From NCBI RefSeq assembly GCF_030052815.1, contig NC_079493.1, positions 124,754,394-124,818,393 of the forward strand: a DNA stretch of 64,000 nt, given 5' to 3'. How positions within the stretch are numbered: the first letter of the stretch is position 1; each line of letters starts with the position of its first letter. The translations under genes and the position numbers were made by a program. Below, piece by piece: positions 37,510 through 48,435 of this stretch. The DNA is from Hevea brasiliensis. Lineage: Eukaryota; Streptophyta; Magnoliopsida; Malpighiales; Euphorbiaceae. The notes under the pieces were generated by a model that worked only from the letters and a program-made list of their open reading frames with translations, was not told the DNA's origin and made no database searches.

Positions 37510-37932
37510 CCAGCCCTTAGGAAGGAAGAAGATGATTTTTGGTCCTTTTAAAATTTTGTCTTATTTTCTCTTATAATTATTCCCCAAATTTTCAATAATT
37601 AAAATTATAAATTTATGAGGTCATGCATGATGTCATAAAACTTTTAATTTTTGAATTTCTTTTCTTTTGTTTCCTTTTCTTCCATTCACCTCTTCAATTT
37701 AAATCTATTTTTCATAATTTTAATTTCCTACATTTTAATGGACATTTAGGCCAAGAGTCATCTCTAAGGATGAATTGACCATATTGCCCTTTATCGGTCT
37801 AATTCGTTTTTCCAATAACACTAGATTGCTTTCTGAACTCTGATTCAATTATTTGAACTGGTTCTTGATTACTTGCTATGGTTTTCACATTTCCACTAAC
37901 TTCGCAATTATCCCTAGGCCTGAGGTGTCACA
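34727..37932 (-). mobile_element. Second nested LTR-like element (about 3.2 kb)
   Basis: It lies inside the element at 32056-38725. On the minus strand it starts TGTGACACCTCAGGCC (37932 downward) and ends in AAGGTGTGATA, giving near-inverted LTR-type termini. Host sequence resumes as GGATCCCACACG after TTGGA on the left, suggesting a short target repeat around GGAT. No coding frame of significance is present, and it carries a (GA)n tract. It is most likely a solo LTR or non-autonomous LTR element. The exact first base is uncertain by one or two positions. Confidence 0.5.
37471..37508. repeat. (AG)n microsatellite
   Basis: About 19 AG units are visible inside the nested LTR-like element. Confidence 0.95.
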
Positions 37933-39794
37933 GGATCCCACACGAAATTAGGGCAGCAACTGAGTTCGTAGCCACTTCCCATTTTGGTCACCCATCACCG
38001 AGACATCGGCTCATTTAACTGATCATACTTTATTTTTCTTATTTCCATTTTACTTTCATATAATTTTTATTAATTTTTATTTATGGCTTTTTTTTAGATG
38101 ATTTAAACAAAATTCTAGATATTCTGACTGTCCGGACAGAAATTAGTCACGGGAACAGTAGAATGTATAGACTACTTAATATAGGGGTGTTACATTGGAT
38201 GTGCATTTTATGGTAGCATTGCATTAGTTTTAGGTAATTGTAGAAATTGCATTTGTAATTAACATCAAACTCACTGAGTCGAATACTAACTCTTGTTTAA
38301 TAATTTCTTTTTCAAGTTGCAGGAGTAATTTTCTTCAGAGTATAACCTGTATTTTTCTTACAAGGTACAATACTGTTAATTAAAATTTTTTATTTATTTA
38401 TTAGTTTATTTAATTATTTATTTTATTCTTAAAACTTTGCTACGACACTATTTTATAAATATATGATATTAACTAATGGTATTATATGATCTATACATGT
38501 TGGGTATCAGGGTTGAGCTAGACTCTCTTAGTTATGAATTTCATAAGTTATTGAGTTGAGTTGCCTAATTTTGATTTATGATATTTTATTTTTATTCTAG
38601 ATGTTGGGCATTAAATTTAGGGTTAGTTATGGGTTTGAGAGCAATAAGGCTTATTAAGGATATCGAAGATTTTATGCTGGCCCAAATCCTAGTATCAATC
38701 CAGCTTATAAAGTTAGGTCGTGGCAAATAATATATATATATATATATCAAAAAGTTATAAATAAAAGAAAAATAAATTGATAGTCATATATAACCTTCAT
38801 ATTCATATATAAACATCTTAAAAATACTGTGATTTCATTTATTTCTCTTAATAATGCTCGATAATTAATACCATCTACCATGGATTTGACAATTTGCACA
38901 AGTGGCGAGCCAAGGTAGGTGTCTCAGCGAAGGCGATGCAAGGAAGGACTACAATCACCTAGACATTTTCTTCTTTGATAGGTGTGGAATTTTGAGAATC
39001 AATTGGGAGGTAGGCAATTAGAAATTTCCCCAACACATGCAGCAGGGAGTCCAAGACATGACCAAGACCCACAATCATGTCAACTTTGGACACCCAACAT
39101 CCACGTTTTCTGCAATAACTTGGGAAATAAACTATCCCCAAATAAAGAAAAGGAAGGCTCAAGAAGAGAGAAATTAAGCACATTATGGGGTAAATACCAT
39201 GTATATTAATATTGCCATTGATAACTGTTAAGAGTCTGAAATTCAAATAAAGATTGTTTACCTCTGGGGAAGTTCTCAGTTTTGTTAGCAGCCATACATA
39301 TGCTAGATGTGGGAGGTTTGACTCAACTCCTTAATATAATTTAAGTGTTTAATTAAAAATTATTTATAATCCATTTGAATTTTCATAAGCCTTTCAATGA
39401 TTTGATTATAATATATTCAATTCAAAATTAATCGATTTAATTTGATCTAATAATTCATACTTTGACTTGAGATTTGTTTTTAAAAAAAAAAAATTTAATT
39501 ACTTAAAACGACTTATAAATTGAGTAAATTTTAATTTGAAATTCTTAATTTATATAATAATGTGTGATTATTCATGATCATTTTGTTTGATTTGTTGGAT
39601 GATCATCGACATAATTATAAAATAAGAAGAATGAATCAACCAAATCATCTTATTTGGAGTATTCAATCATAAAATATTTTTTGACAGTGGAAAATAAATT
39701 ATTATTTTTGAGGGAAATGACCCCTCTTAAAAAAAAAAAAAAACACACAATGGTCACTAATAAATTATTTTTTAAATATTATTTATCACGTCTA

Positions 39795-39875
<81 letters not shown>
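39795..39875. repeat. Palindromic (AAT)n(ATT)n microsatellite
   Basis: About 16 AAT units (39795-39843) are followed directly by about 10-11 ATT units (39844-39875). The two halves are complementary and could form a hairpin or cruciform of about 30 bp. Confidence 0.95.
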
Positions 39876-42826
39876 AGAAATCATGGAAGACCAAAATAAT
39901 CCAAAGTGTTTGGCTTATAAAAAAAATTACAAATGGAAATAATAATTACAAATAAAATAGCCTCAATTTGAATGTTTATGATTGGGGGATCGACGGTCCT
40001 AAGGGCAACATTTTAAAAGGGTAACAAAAGTCATATGGTCAATCTGACAGCTTTGAAATTCTGGAATGAATAGTCTTTAATATTTTTTTTTTAAATAAGT
40101 TTCGTTGAACAGAAGTAGACTGTAAATATATACCATTATAATTTTATATAAAAAAATTTAAAATAAATTATTTATATAAAATATAATAATAATTATATTA
40201 ATTTAAAATTTTTGATTTTATTGATAAAATATTTAAATTAATCATTTGATTAGAATATACTCCATTTGATAATAATTTATTATTATCTAACTTTATGGTG
40301 TGAGTTAAATTTAAAAATTATTAAATTTAAATATCCTAATAAAATTTTTTTTTTTATGATTATACTCTTATTTAAATAATAAAATAAAATATCAAATAAC
40401 TTCATAATAAAAAAAATTATTATAATAGAAAAAATAATAAATCCTCACAAAGGTGAAATCTGATATTTTTATAGAAAAAAAGATAATAAATTCTCTTAAA
40501 AAAGAGATAAAATAATAGATTGGGAAATTATTTAAAAAAATAAAAATTATTAAAAAAATATAAAATAAATATTAAAAACACAAAAAAAAAAACAACTGAT
40601 AAAAATTCTCATTAGTGATTATTTCAAAAAGCCCAGAGAGGAGAGAGAAATTAGAGAGGCCAGAAGATGAATTAGATAATTTTTCTTAATTTATTATCAA
40701 TCAAGTAAAAATAAAACTTCAAAATCAAGAATCAACCATACAATTTATTTAATTAAATGTGGGTGTCTTATTGAAGGTGGTGATGGCTTGTCAAGTTGAA
40801 AATTTTCCCTTTATTTTTTTCTGCTTGAAAATTTTCCTATTTGATGGGATAAGGGCCATGGAGTTGATATGGTAGTTGGTTGCCTGCAAGGCAGGCAATA
40901 GAAATTTATAGAACTCTATATTATATTTAATTTTTATTTATAAAGTTTTACTAATTTTATAAAATTTGATAAACATTTCCATTTTTATAAACTTATTGAC
41001 ACGAAATTCATTTATTTTAAATAAATTATATGTACGACTCATTGACTCTAGTTTTTTTTTAATTATATTTTTCAATTTCATATTTTTATTTGAATATGAC
41101 ATAATTTTTAAATATAAAATTTTTGTAAATAAATTTTAATTAAATGATATTATTATTCCCACTTGGCCGTTGCATTGGACTTGGAATCACAATAAGGCAC
41201 CAATAAAAATATTTATAGGTAAAGCGTGCCTAGAAGAATCATTTTTTCCTTCTGTCAAATTGCAAAGTGTAGCAATCAATAATGGCATCAAACTTCCCCA
41301 CGTTTTTTATGTGGCTGGTTCATATTTGTATTGTCCAACCTAATTATTCAAAGCTTTTGTAACAGAAGGAAATAAATTATAATCAAACACCCATCTCATC
41401 TCTCACTTCATTGGAAGTAATTTAAAATTTATTTAAATTTAAATACATTAAATTAATATAAAATTATTTTATTGTTTGATTGCAATAAAAAAATTGAAAT
41501 TTTTTTGGTTAAAAAAAAAGGGTTAGGGTACATTATTAGACAATATTATTTTTGATATGGAGTGTGCAAATATTAATTTGTTTATGGGAATTTTATTTAA
41601 AATTTTGTTTTATTAGGTACAAGTTCATGGCAAATGTCAGCCACACCCCCAATGAAGAAAACCACTGAATTTATGTGGGTCAATAAGATTTATTTAGGGG
41701 AGAAGAAAATGATTTATTGTTATATTTATTTAATTTATATTTAATATATTATTTATAATTACAGGATATATTTAATATAAATTTAATTTTATATAAAAAT
41801 AAAAAATTAAATATTTATATTAAAATTTAATATTTTAATTTTAATATAAATATTTAATCTAATAATTATTAAATTTATTTTCATATGAATTCAAATTTTA
41901 CAAGGTTATAACCATAACTATAATACACAAACTCATTCATTTCTGTAATTAATAAGAGTTGTTAATTGTAGTTTTCAATCAATCTTTAGCTATGCTTTTC
42001 TTTCTTGGTTTCCTAGTCTTGGCACATGGGTTGAATGTTTGAAAATAAAAAAAGGGCACCGTTTTAATAGAGGGAAAGTATAATAAAAATAATAATAATA
42101 ACGAGAAAACCATTTTGGATTTATTTCCAAAATTTAATTGTTCTGTCGATTTGGTGTAAAATCAATGAACATGGAAATCATGAGAGTGACTTATCTAGAA
42201 GGAATACAAAATTGACGAGAAAAAAAAAAAGTTATTGTGTTAGTAGACTAGTGATTAATTTATAACCAAAAAAAAATTATATTTTACCTTTTTTAATAAT
42301 TTTAATAAATAAAATTATATTTTTTAAATTAAAATTATATTATATTTATAATTAAATCATAAAAAAGTACATTTACAATTAAAATTTTAATATTTTCAAA
42401 AGCGTAGTTCAATTCTTTTAACTACTCGGATTATCATATCATGTTACTTATGAAAATAAAATTTGATAACAAACTACTCATAATTAATTAAAATAAATTC
42501 TTAATAATGATAAAATTTTATTTTTTTTATTGTTAATATTCATATTCAAATAATAATTAAATGGGTTCAAGTACTCTTTTATCAGGGTCCATTAATTGGA
42601 AAATTGTTTAAAAATTTAATTAGGATTAATCTTTTCTTTTTATTATTATATTCCGTTAATTGAAATGTGAAATTTAAAATTCTTTTTGTTCTTGTTACCA
42701 CTATCTTTTTAGTAGTGAGTGGAGCCACGTTTGCCAATCATATTTCACCGGCGCACATTAGCATCGGTCACTAATTGTGTAGGCGTTGTCGACACGAACT
42801 CGTAGTCGAAGCCCACAGAATGTTGA

Positions 42827-42976
42827 CACGTGTTATAGAAAGTACCACGTAGAATTGTTTATCACGTGCTCTAATAAATTAAGTTGCTTATATTAAATAA
42901 GCCTATAATAATGGATGGCCATAAAAATAAAATGGCGTCAAGCGGAATATATTGGATGCTAGGTGGGTCCCACGTG
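42827..42976 (+). promoter_or_regulatory. Cluster of G-boxes upstream of JAZ
   Basis: Three perfect CACGTG motifs (42827-42832, 42863-42868, 42971-42976) and one CACGTA (42846-42851) lie within 150 bp in an island that is GC-richer than its AT-rich surroundings. G-boxes bind bHLH proteins such as MYC2 and bZIP proteins. The JAZ start codon is 1.7 kb downstream, and JAZ genes are known MYC2 targets. A regulatory role is inference; the distance is large for a plant proximal promoter. Confidence 0.45.
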
Positions 42977-44413
42977 CCTGTCGGCCTTCTGTCCCTGCAC
43001 ATTTTTAAATGGGTGTGAATTCGTATAAAAATAATTAAATTAAAATTTATATATAAATTCATATATTTTAGATATATATTTTAATTAATTTTATATAAAT
43101 TTTCATATAAATATATAATCTAATTTATTTATATATATATATTTTTAAATATATTAATTAGAAATTATTAAAAATAATTTAAAATAAAATTTTGATAAAT
43201 TTTAATAAAAATATTAAAATAATTTTTATAAACTATTTTTTAATAACATTTAAAATATTTTTTTTCTTAAAAAATAATTTTGATCCTCTAATTTTAATAT
43301 CAAAGAGACTTTAATATTTAATGATAACATAAAAATAATAAAATATTTTTTTATACTATTTTTTTGATGGTATTTAAAATAAAGTTTCTATAAAAAAACA
43401 CTTTTTAACCCTTAATTCACAACAAGCTTTCTTTATAATTACAACTCCACTCTCACAATATTTCATTGAACTGTTATTTTATTGTTAGGTACACTTGATA
43501 TATATATTATTTTTTATAATCATATTAAGCTTATTTTTTATATTATAAAATGAGAAGATTATAAAATATTTTTTTGTGCATATAAAAATAGTATTTTCAC
43601 ACAAAAATATGAGACATTTTTATAATATTTAGAATATATCTCATTTGATTGTAAGAGATAGTATACGTGCGCCTAATAATCTCTCTATAAGATGACTTGC
43701 TTTTTTTATAGGGAAGGGATTACTACTTTTATGTGTATTAATAGTATTCTATAATCTTCCACTTTATTATCATTTGAGGAGTTATTGGTGCAATGAGAGT
43801 TTAAACATATAGGATTCACTTTCTACAGTTCAAGTGAAGACTATTTTTATTTTCTACAATAGTGCCCCCCATACATTTTAGAATTTTTCTTGCTATGTAT
43901 GACTATGAAAAATAAAATAGTGTACAATTTTTATTAACTCAATTTCATATGAAAATGAGTTTATCAACAATTAAATTAAATTTTTATATCTAGATTCATA
44001 TATTATATATATATATATACTTTAATTAATTATATACACATAATAATATGAATATTTAATTTAATAGTTATTAAACTCGTTCTCATATGAATTCAAACTT
44101 ATATTAGATACATTAAATTCATTTTAAAATGAAATCGAACTTAGATTAATTATACATGTAAAAATAAAAAATTATTATTTAGATCTAATCACATATAAAA
44201 TTGATAAAATAGAATTAGATAAAATTTTCTCCAACGAAAATATATACATTTATGGGCCTACCAAGGAAGGCTAATATTGTAATTCAGTGTAAATACAAGA
44301 GCAATTTCACGGAAAGTTCTCGCTGTCCTTCCACCTTGAGTCCTTGACCTGTTCCTCAACGAAACCTTACCCTGATTTTCTCATCTTCAACTTTTTTTTT
44401 TGAAATGCAAATA

Positions 44414-44419
44414 AACGTG
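44414..44419 (+). promoter_or_regulatory. T/G-box (AACGTG) in the JAZ proximal promoter
   Basis: AACGTG lies 290 bp before the JAZ start codon. This motif is a known jasmonate-responsive MYC2 site in other genes. A single six-base match is weak evidence by itself. Confidence 0.35.
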
Positions 44420-44708
44420 CTTTAAAAAGAAAAAAAAAAGATTTTAAATAATAATAATAATACAAAGGCAAAGAAAATCACTAGTCTGATACAGCTCATG
44501 GACTAATCAGCTTCAAAGAAAGAACCCCAACTCCTTATTTATGTTCTTCCCCATCCTACCTCCTTCCACCCAGCAGCCACCATACGTTTCATCATTTCCA
44601 TCAAGAAGAAAACTTCTCAAAATTCAAACACTTTGATCCTCAAGAAAACGTACTTCTCAATACTCTGAAGAGTTGTGAGGTTTTTGTGTTCAGAACTTTT
44701 TGAGTCTC

Positions 44709-46114
44709 ATGGCAAACTTGGTTCACAAATCCGGTAAGGCAGCATCGCCTGAGAAATCAAACTTTGCTCAGACATGCAATCTTTTGAGCCAGTATTTGAA
44801 GGAAAGAGGAAGCTTTGGAGATCTTAGCCTCGGAATAAATGGAAATCTTGAAGCTAAAGGTATGCCATTTCTTTAAATATTCCTTTCCTGCTTAATTGTA
44901 CATTATTTTCTTCATTTCTAGTCTTGTGTTTATAGATTTTCTGGGCTTCTCATGCTCTGGAATAATGTTTCAGGTCCTGAAGCATCTAGGCCACCTGCAA
45001 CAACACTGAATCTTTTGTCAAATATTGAAAATTCAGCGGAGACTTCAAGAAAAAACTCTGTGCCTGCTCCAAACATAAAACCCATGGATTTCTTCCCTCA
45101 ATTTGCGGGTTTTGCTTCTCGAAATCCCATCGAAGACTCCACTGCTAAACCTGCAGGTTTGAGGTATGTAGCTCTCTTCTTTTCTATAATTTTTTCAATA
45201 ATAATTTTTACGAGCTTAAGAAAAAGATAGTCTTGTATATCTATTTAATTCTTCATGCACCAATAATTTTTTTTTCCCAAGGGGTTGTTTAATTTCTTGT
45301 TGTTTGTAATGGGTGAAAATTACTTAAAAACACCCTTCTATTGGTATATACTGTATGAATGCTTTAACCTAATGGGTATGGTACAGAAATAAAATACATG
45401 CACGTGCTATTATATAACATCTCCAGGTACTAATTTTAAAGTACATTATATATTCTTGGATCCGAAAAAATAATAAAGAACAGTATAAAATAGGAGCCAG
45501 GAAACCTACAGTACTGAATCTTGATTTTTATTTTCATGGTATCAGGAAATCTTCCAGAGCAGTAGATCCTGGAACTGCCCAACTGACCATATTTTACGCG
45601 GGCCAGGTGATAGTTTATGATGATTTTCCAGCTGATAAGGCTAAGGAGATCATGGCTTTAGCAAGCAAAGGAATCTCTAATGCTCAAACTGGCTTTACTG
45701 CTTCTACTTCTGCCATGTATAAAGTTAATCCGACCATTGCTATTGCTTCCAACAATGCTCCAGAAGGACTTCGGTTGCATCCTCAAGTTAATGGTTCAGG
45801 TAGATATTTATCTTGAAATTCAAACTCGATATTTTGAAAATGATTAAGTTAAAATTAATTAATGTTTTGTTAAATTACATTAAATATTTTCCTTACATAT
45901 TTTTTGTTCTTGTGTTGTTGCAGATATGCCAATTGTTGGCAAAGCATCACTTCATCGGTTCTTTGAGAAGAGGAAAGAAAGGGTAGCATCAAAAGCACCA
46001 TATCAACTAAACAACCCATCATCACTTGCTAGGCCTAGACCCAGTAAAGAAAGCAATCACTTGATTGTTGACCTAGAAGCTCAATCATCGAAACAGCTTG
46101 AGCTTAAGTTATAG
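44709..46114 (+). CDS. JAZ: Jasmonate ZIM-domain repressor (JAZ5/JAZ6-like TIFY protein)
   Basis: Four exons (44709-44859, 44974-45163, 45546-45799, 45924-46114) encode 261 residues. JAZ proteins repress MYC transcription factors until jasmonoyl-isoleucine makes COI1 bind the Jas motif and destroy them. Visible parts: an N-terminal MYC-binding-like segment ([19 protein letters not shown]), the ZIM domain from residue 128 ([20 protein letters not shown]), the Jas motif from about 200 ([20 protein letters not shown]) and a C-terminal LELKL that fits the LxLxL EAR repression motif. The degron stretch, usually LPIARR in JAZ proteins, reads MPIVGK here, lacking the first arginine. The C-terminal EAR motif and the neighbouring UBP1 gene point to JAZ5/JAZ6. 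The gene is otherwise intact. Confidence 0.95.
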
Positions 46115-48435
46115 TTTGATCACTTGTTCATGATCACCATAATCTCAAGCAACGTACGATAATGTAGTGTACTTTTTAAAATCCTAACTATTATTGTTAT
46201 TGTTTTTTTTAATATATACTAATTTTACTCGTACAGAGTTTTGTAAAGTATATAACTTCTTGCTTTTACGTGATCCATATACTGAAGATTTTCATGATGA
46301 TTTTTAATTATCTGAATCATTTTGTTGTATATGTGTGTGTTCGATTTGATTAGTATTACAATCAAATTATAAATTGATTATACATGTTTTTTCAATTATT
46401 TATTAATATATAGAAATAAAAGTGTAATTATAAACAAATTCGGTTTGATTCACGGACTACATCATTCGAGTGTTATAATATTTAAGCTTGACTTATAAAA
46501 TTACTCGAACTTTAAATATAGTTTAATTTATTTATAATTTTTTTTTATTTATTAGACTCATTAAAATTTAGATTTCAACTATTATTGAATTGAAATGATC
46601 GTTTCTAATATATAATTTTACTAAGAAAAAGATCCAATATGTTGATCAATCAAATCAATAGTTCATATTTAAAATTTGATCAAACAACAATGAACCTGTG
46701 TAGGCTAGAGAATAGCTCGTGTCATGTTTAAATGGTGTATATTCAAATGGTCATCATCATTATTGCCTCTCAAAGGGCAAATCATTCTTCTTTGTTGATC
46801 CAGTTTACTTGTATCTATGCTTCCTGATCCAACCAATGACTTGAAAAACTTGAACGGTGCAAAGTCTATAATTAGAATTATTGTTGATTTTCTTAAATAT
46901 ATTAATTAAAAAATATTAAATATTAAATTTAATTTTTTTTTAATCATAAAAATATTAAAATAACAAATTATTTTTTAAAATGGTTTTTTTTTTAATCTAA
47001 AATTTAATATCAAGCAGCTCCTAAGTATGTTTCCTCAACCCCAGGAGTTGCAATTGGCAAGGAATGGGAAATGAAGCCCATTGCTTGGCACTGTGCTCAT
47101 TTGAGCCCTTCATCTTTGCAGACATTTACTGGTGTTCATCCAGCCCTTAACAATGGATTCTACTGAAATTTTAGGCCCAAACAAAAAAAGGGTTTTGAGT
47201 CTAAACTTTTATAGAGAAAATAAACTAAGCTTAATTCTATTTTAAGAATTAACTCATTTAGCTAAGATTTATCTCAAATTAATATAAGACAATAATTTTA
47301 ATTCAATTCGATTATAATTATATTTCAGAAATCTTAATCTAATATAATACAATCAAAGTTTTATTAATATAATTCAATAAATTATTATTGAATTTTATTA
47401 AATTTTAATAAAAAAAAATTTGATAACAAACGTAACATTATATCATTGTTTTGAATTAAAAAAAAAAAATTGTGAGAAAAGTTGGGCTCAGCTTGATTGC
47501 TTTGAGATCGCTAAGCCCAAAAACGAGTTGCCTTATTGCTCAGGCCTCGGACAACGTCACAAGTAAATCCCCAGCGGATTAAAATTAGAATTTGCAAAAT
47601 TAATTTGATATTTTATACTTATGGAAGTAATTCACAGATTACTTCAAATTAGGCACAGAGTATTTTGATTTTATAATCTGAGAATTATAATTATATCCAT
47701 TTTAGGATATATAATTAATAAAAATTACAATTTAATTTCTATAATTTTAAAAAACAAATTAAATAAATTAATATTTAAAATATGTTTTTATTAACAAAAT
47801 AGCTGTGAACTATTATGTTGAAATCTATCATTAGTCAATCATATTTCCTAGCAAATAACTCAAATTTAAAGATTAAAGAGCCATAAATATTTTTCAAAAA
47901 AAAAAAAAGAGCCATAAATATTAAAATTATATTAAAAATTGATGATTATTTTATTAATATAAATATTATCTAAAAATAATTTATTTTTTTTTTTAATTAT
48001 GCCCCACAAAAAGTTTAAGCGCCTTCTTATTCACCCAATAACATCTCGCCACGTCTTGACCGCCGCAAGCTCATGCTTTTCCGATATGAGTATAACCACA
48101 AGTAATCTCCGTGCACAAATCATATTGAAACATTTCACCATGTCATTGGATGCTTCATTAAATTTTCACAGAACCGCAGTGACATTATCATCCTCATATA
48201 GGAATAAAAATTCCAAGTATAAATACTTTACTTGGAGCCACTCATTTCTTCCTCTATTTCTCCCCTTCTCCCTCAGAGGCCTCTCTCCCTTCGTCCTTTT
48301 TCTTTCATTTTTGTTTTTTGTTTTTTGTTTTTTTTTTTCCCCATTTACTTCGAATTATTTAAAAAAAAGGTAAAAGAAAGCACCAACTTTTCTCGGGAAA
48401 CAAACACACCGATTTCCCATTTTACAACACCAAAA
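46115..48435. other. JAZ 3' flank and UBP1 promoter region
   Basis: This stretch is AT-rich and non-coding. The JAZ 3' UTR probably ends near 46260. A pyrimidine-rich leader before the UBP1 start begins near 48240. No further gene is recognised. Confidence 0.5.
48218..48225 (+). promoter_or_regulatory. Putative TATA box of the UBP1 gene
   Basis: TATAAATA lies about 210 bp before the start codon, followed about 30 bp later by a pyrimidine-rich leader, a normal plant core-promoter layout. The transcription start is not proven. Confidence 0.55.

Larger units (their letters stand above)
32056..38725. mobile_element. LTR-like non-coding element (possibly a solo LTR) with nested insertions
   Basis: The boundaries come from the duplicated host sequence it interrupts: it starts TGTAATGTCC and ends GGTCGTGGCA, a TG...CA pair as in LTRs. 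It has no coding capacity. Without the two nested elements (34049-34579 and 34727-37932) it is about 2.9 kb. It includes a GC-richer stretch (32440-32990) unlike its surroundings and an internal TAGGGGTGTTACA near 38184. No clean 5-bp target duplication is visible (GATAT before, AATAA after). A long solo LTR of a Ty3/Gypsy element, or a non-autonomous LTR element, is my best reading. Confidence 0.55.
38726..44708. other. AT-rich spacer upstream of the JAZ gene
   Basis: About 6 kb of mostly very AT-rich, low-complexity DNA. A 95-codon minus-strand frame at 39246-38959 (GLGHVLDSLLHVLGKFLIAY) is not recognised and is probably chance or a relic. Included are a palindromic (AAT)n(ATT)n tract, a GC-richer island with ACGT motifs near 42720-42990, and the JAZ leader (about 44520-44708). 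No other gene is visible. Confidence 0.5.

Noticed and set aside
38184..38194. TAGGGGTGTTACA as the right end of the outer LTR-like element
   Set aside because: Host duplication sequence resumes only at about 38726, so the element extends further; the motif is internal.
38959..39246. 95-codon minus-strand frame with hydrophobic segments
   Set aside because: No family recognised, no introns or neighbours to support it, and it lies in repeat-rich DNA. Left unannotated as a gene.
39654..39899. Frame with poly-Asn and poly-Tyr
   Set aside because: A translation artefact of the (AAT)n(ATT)n microsatellite.
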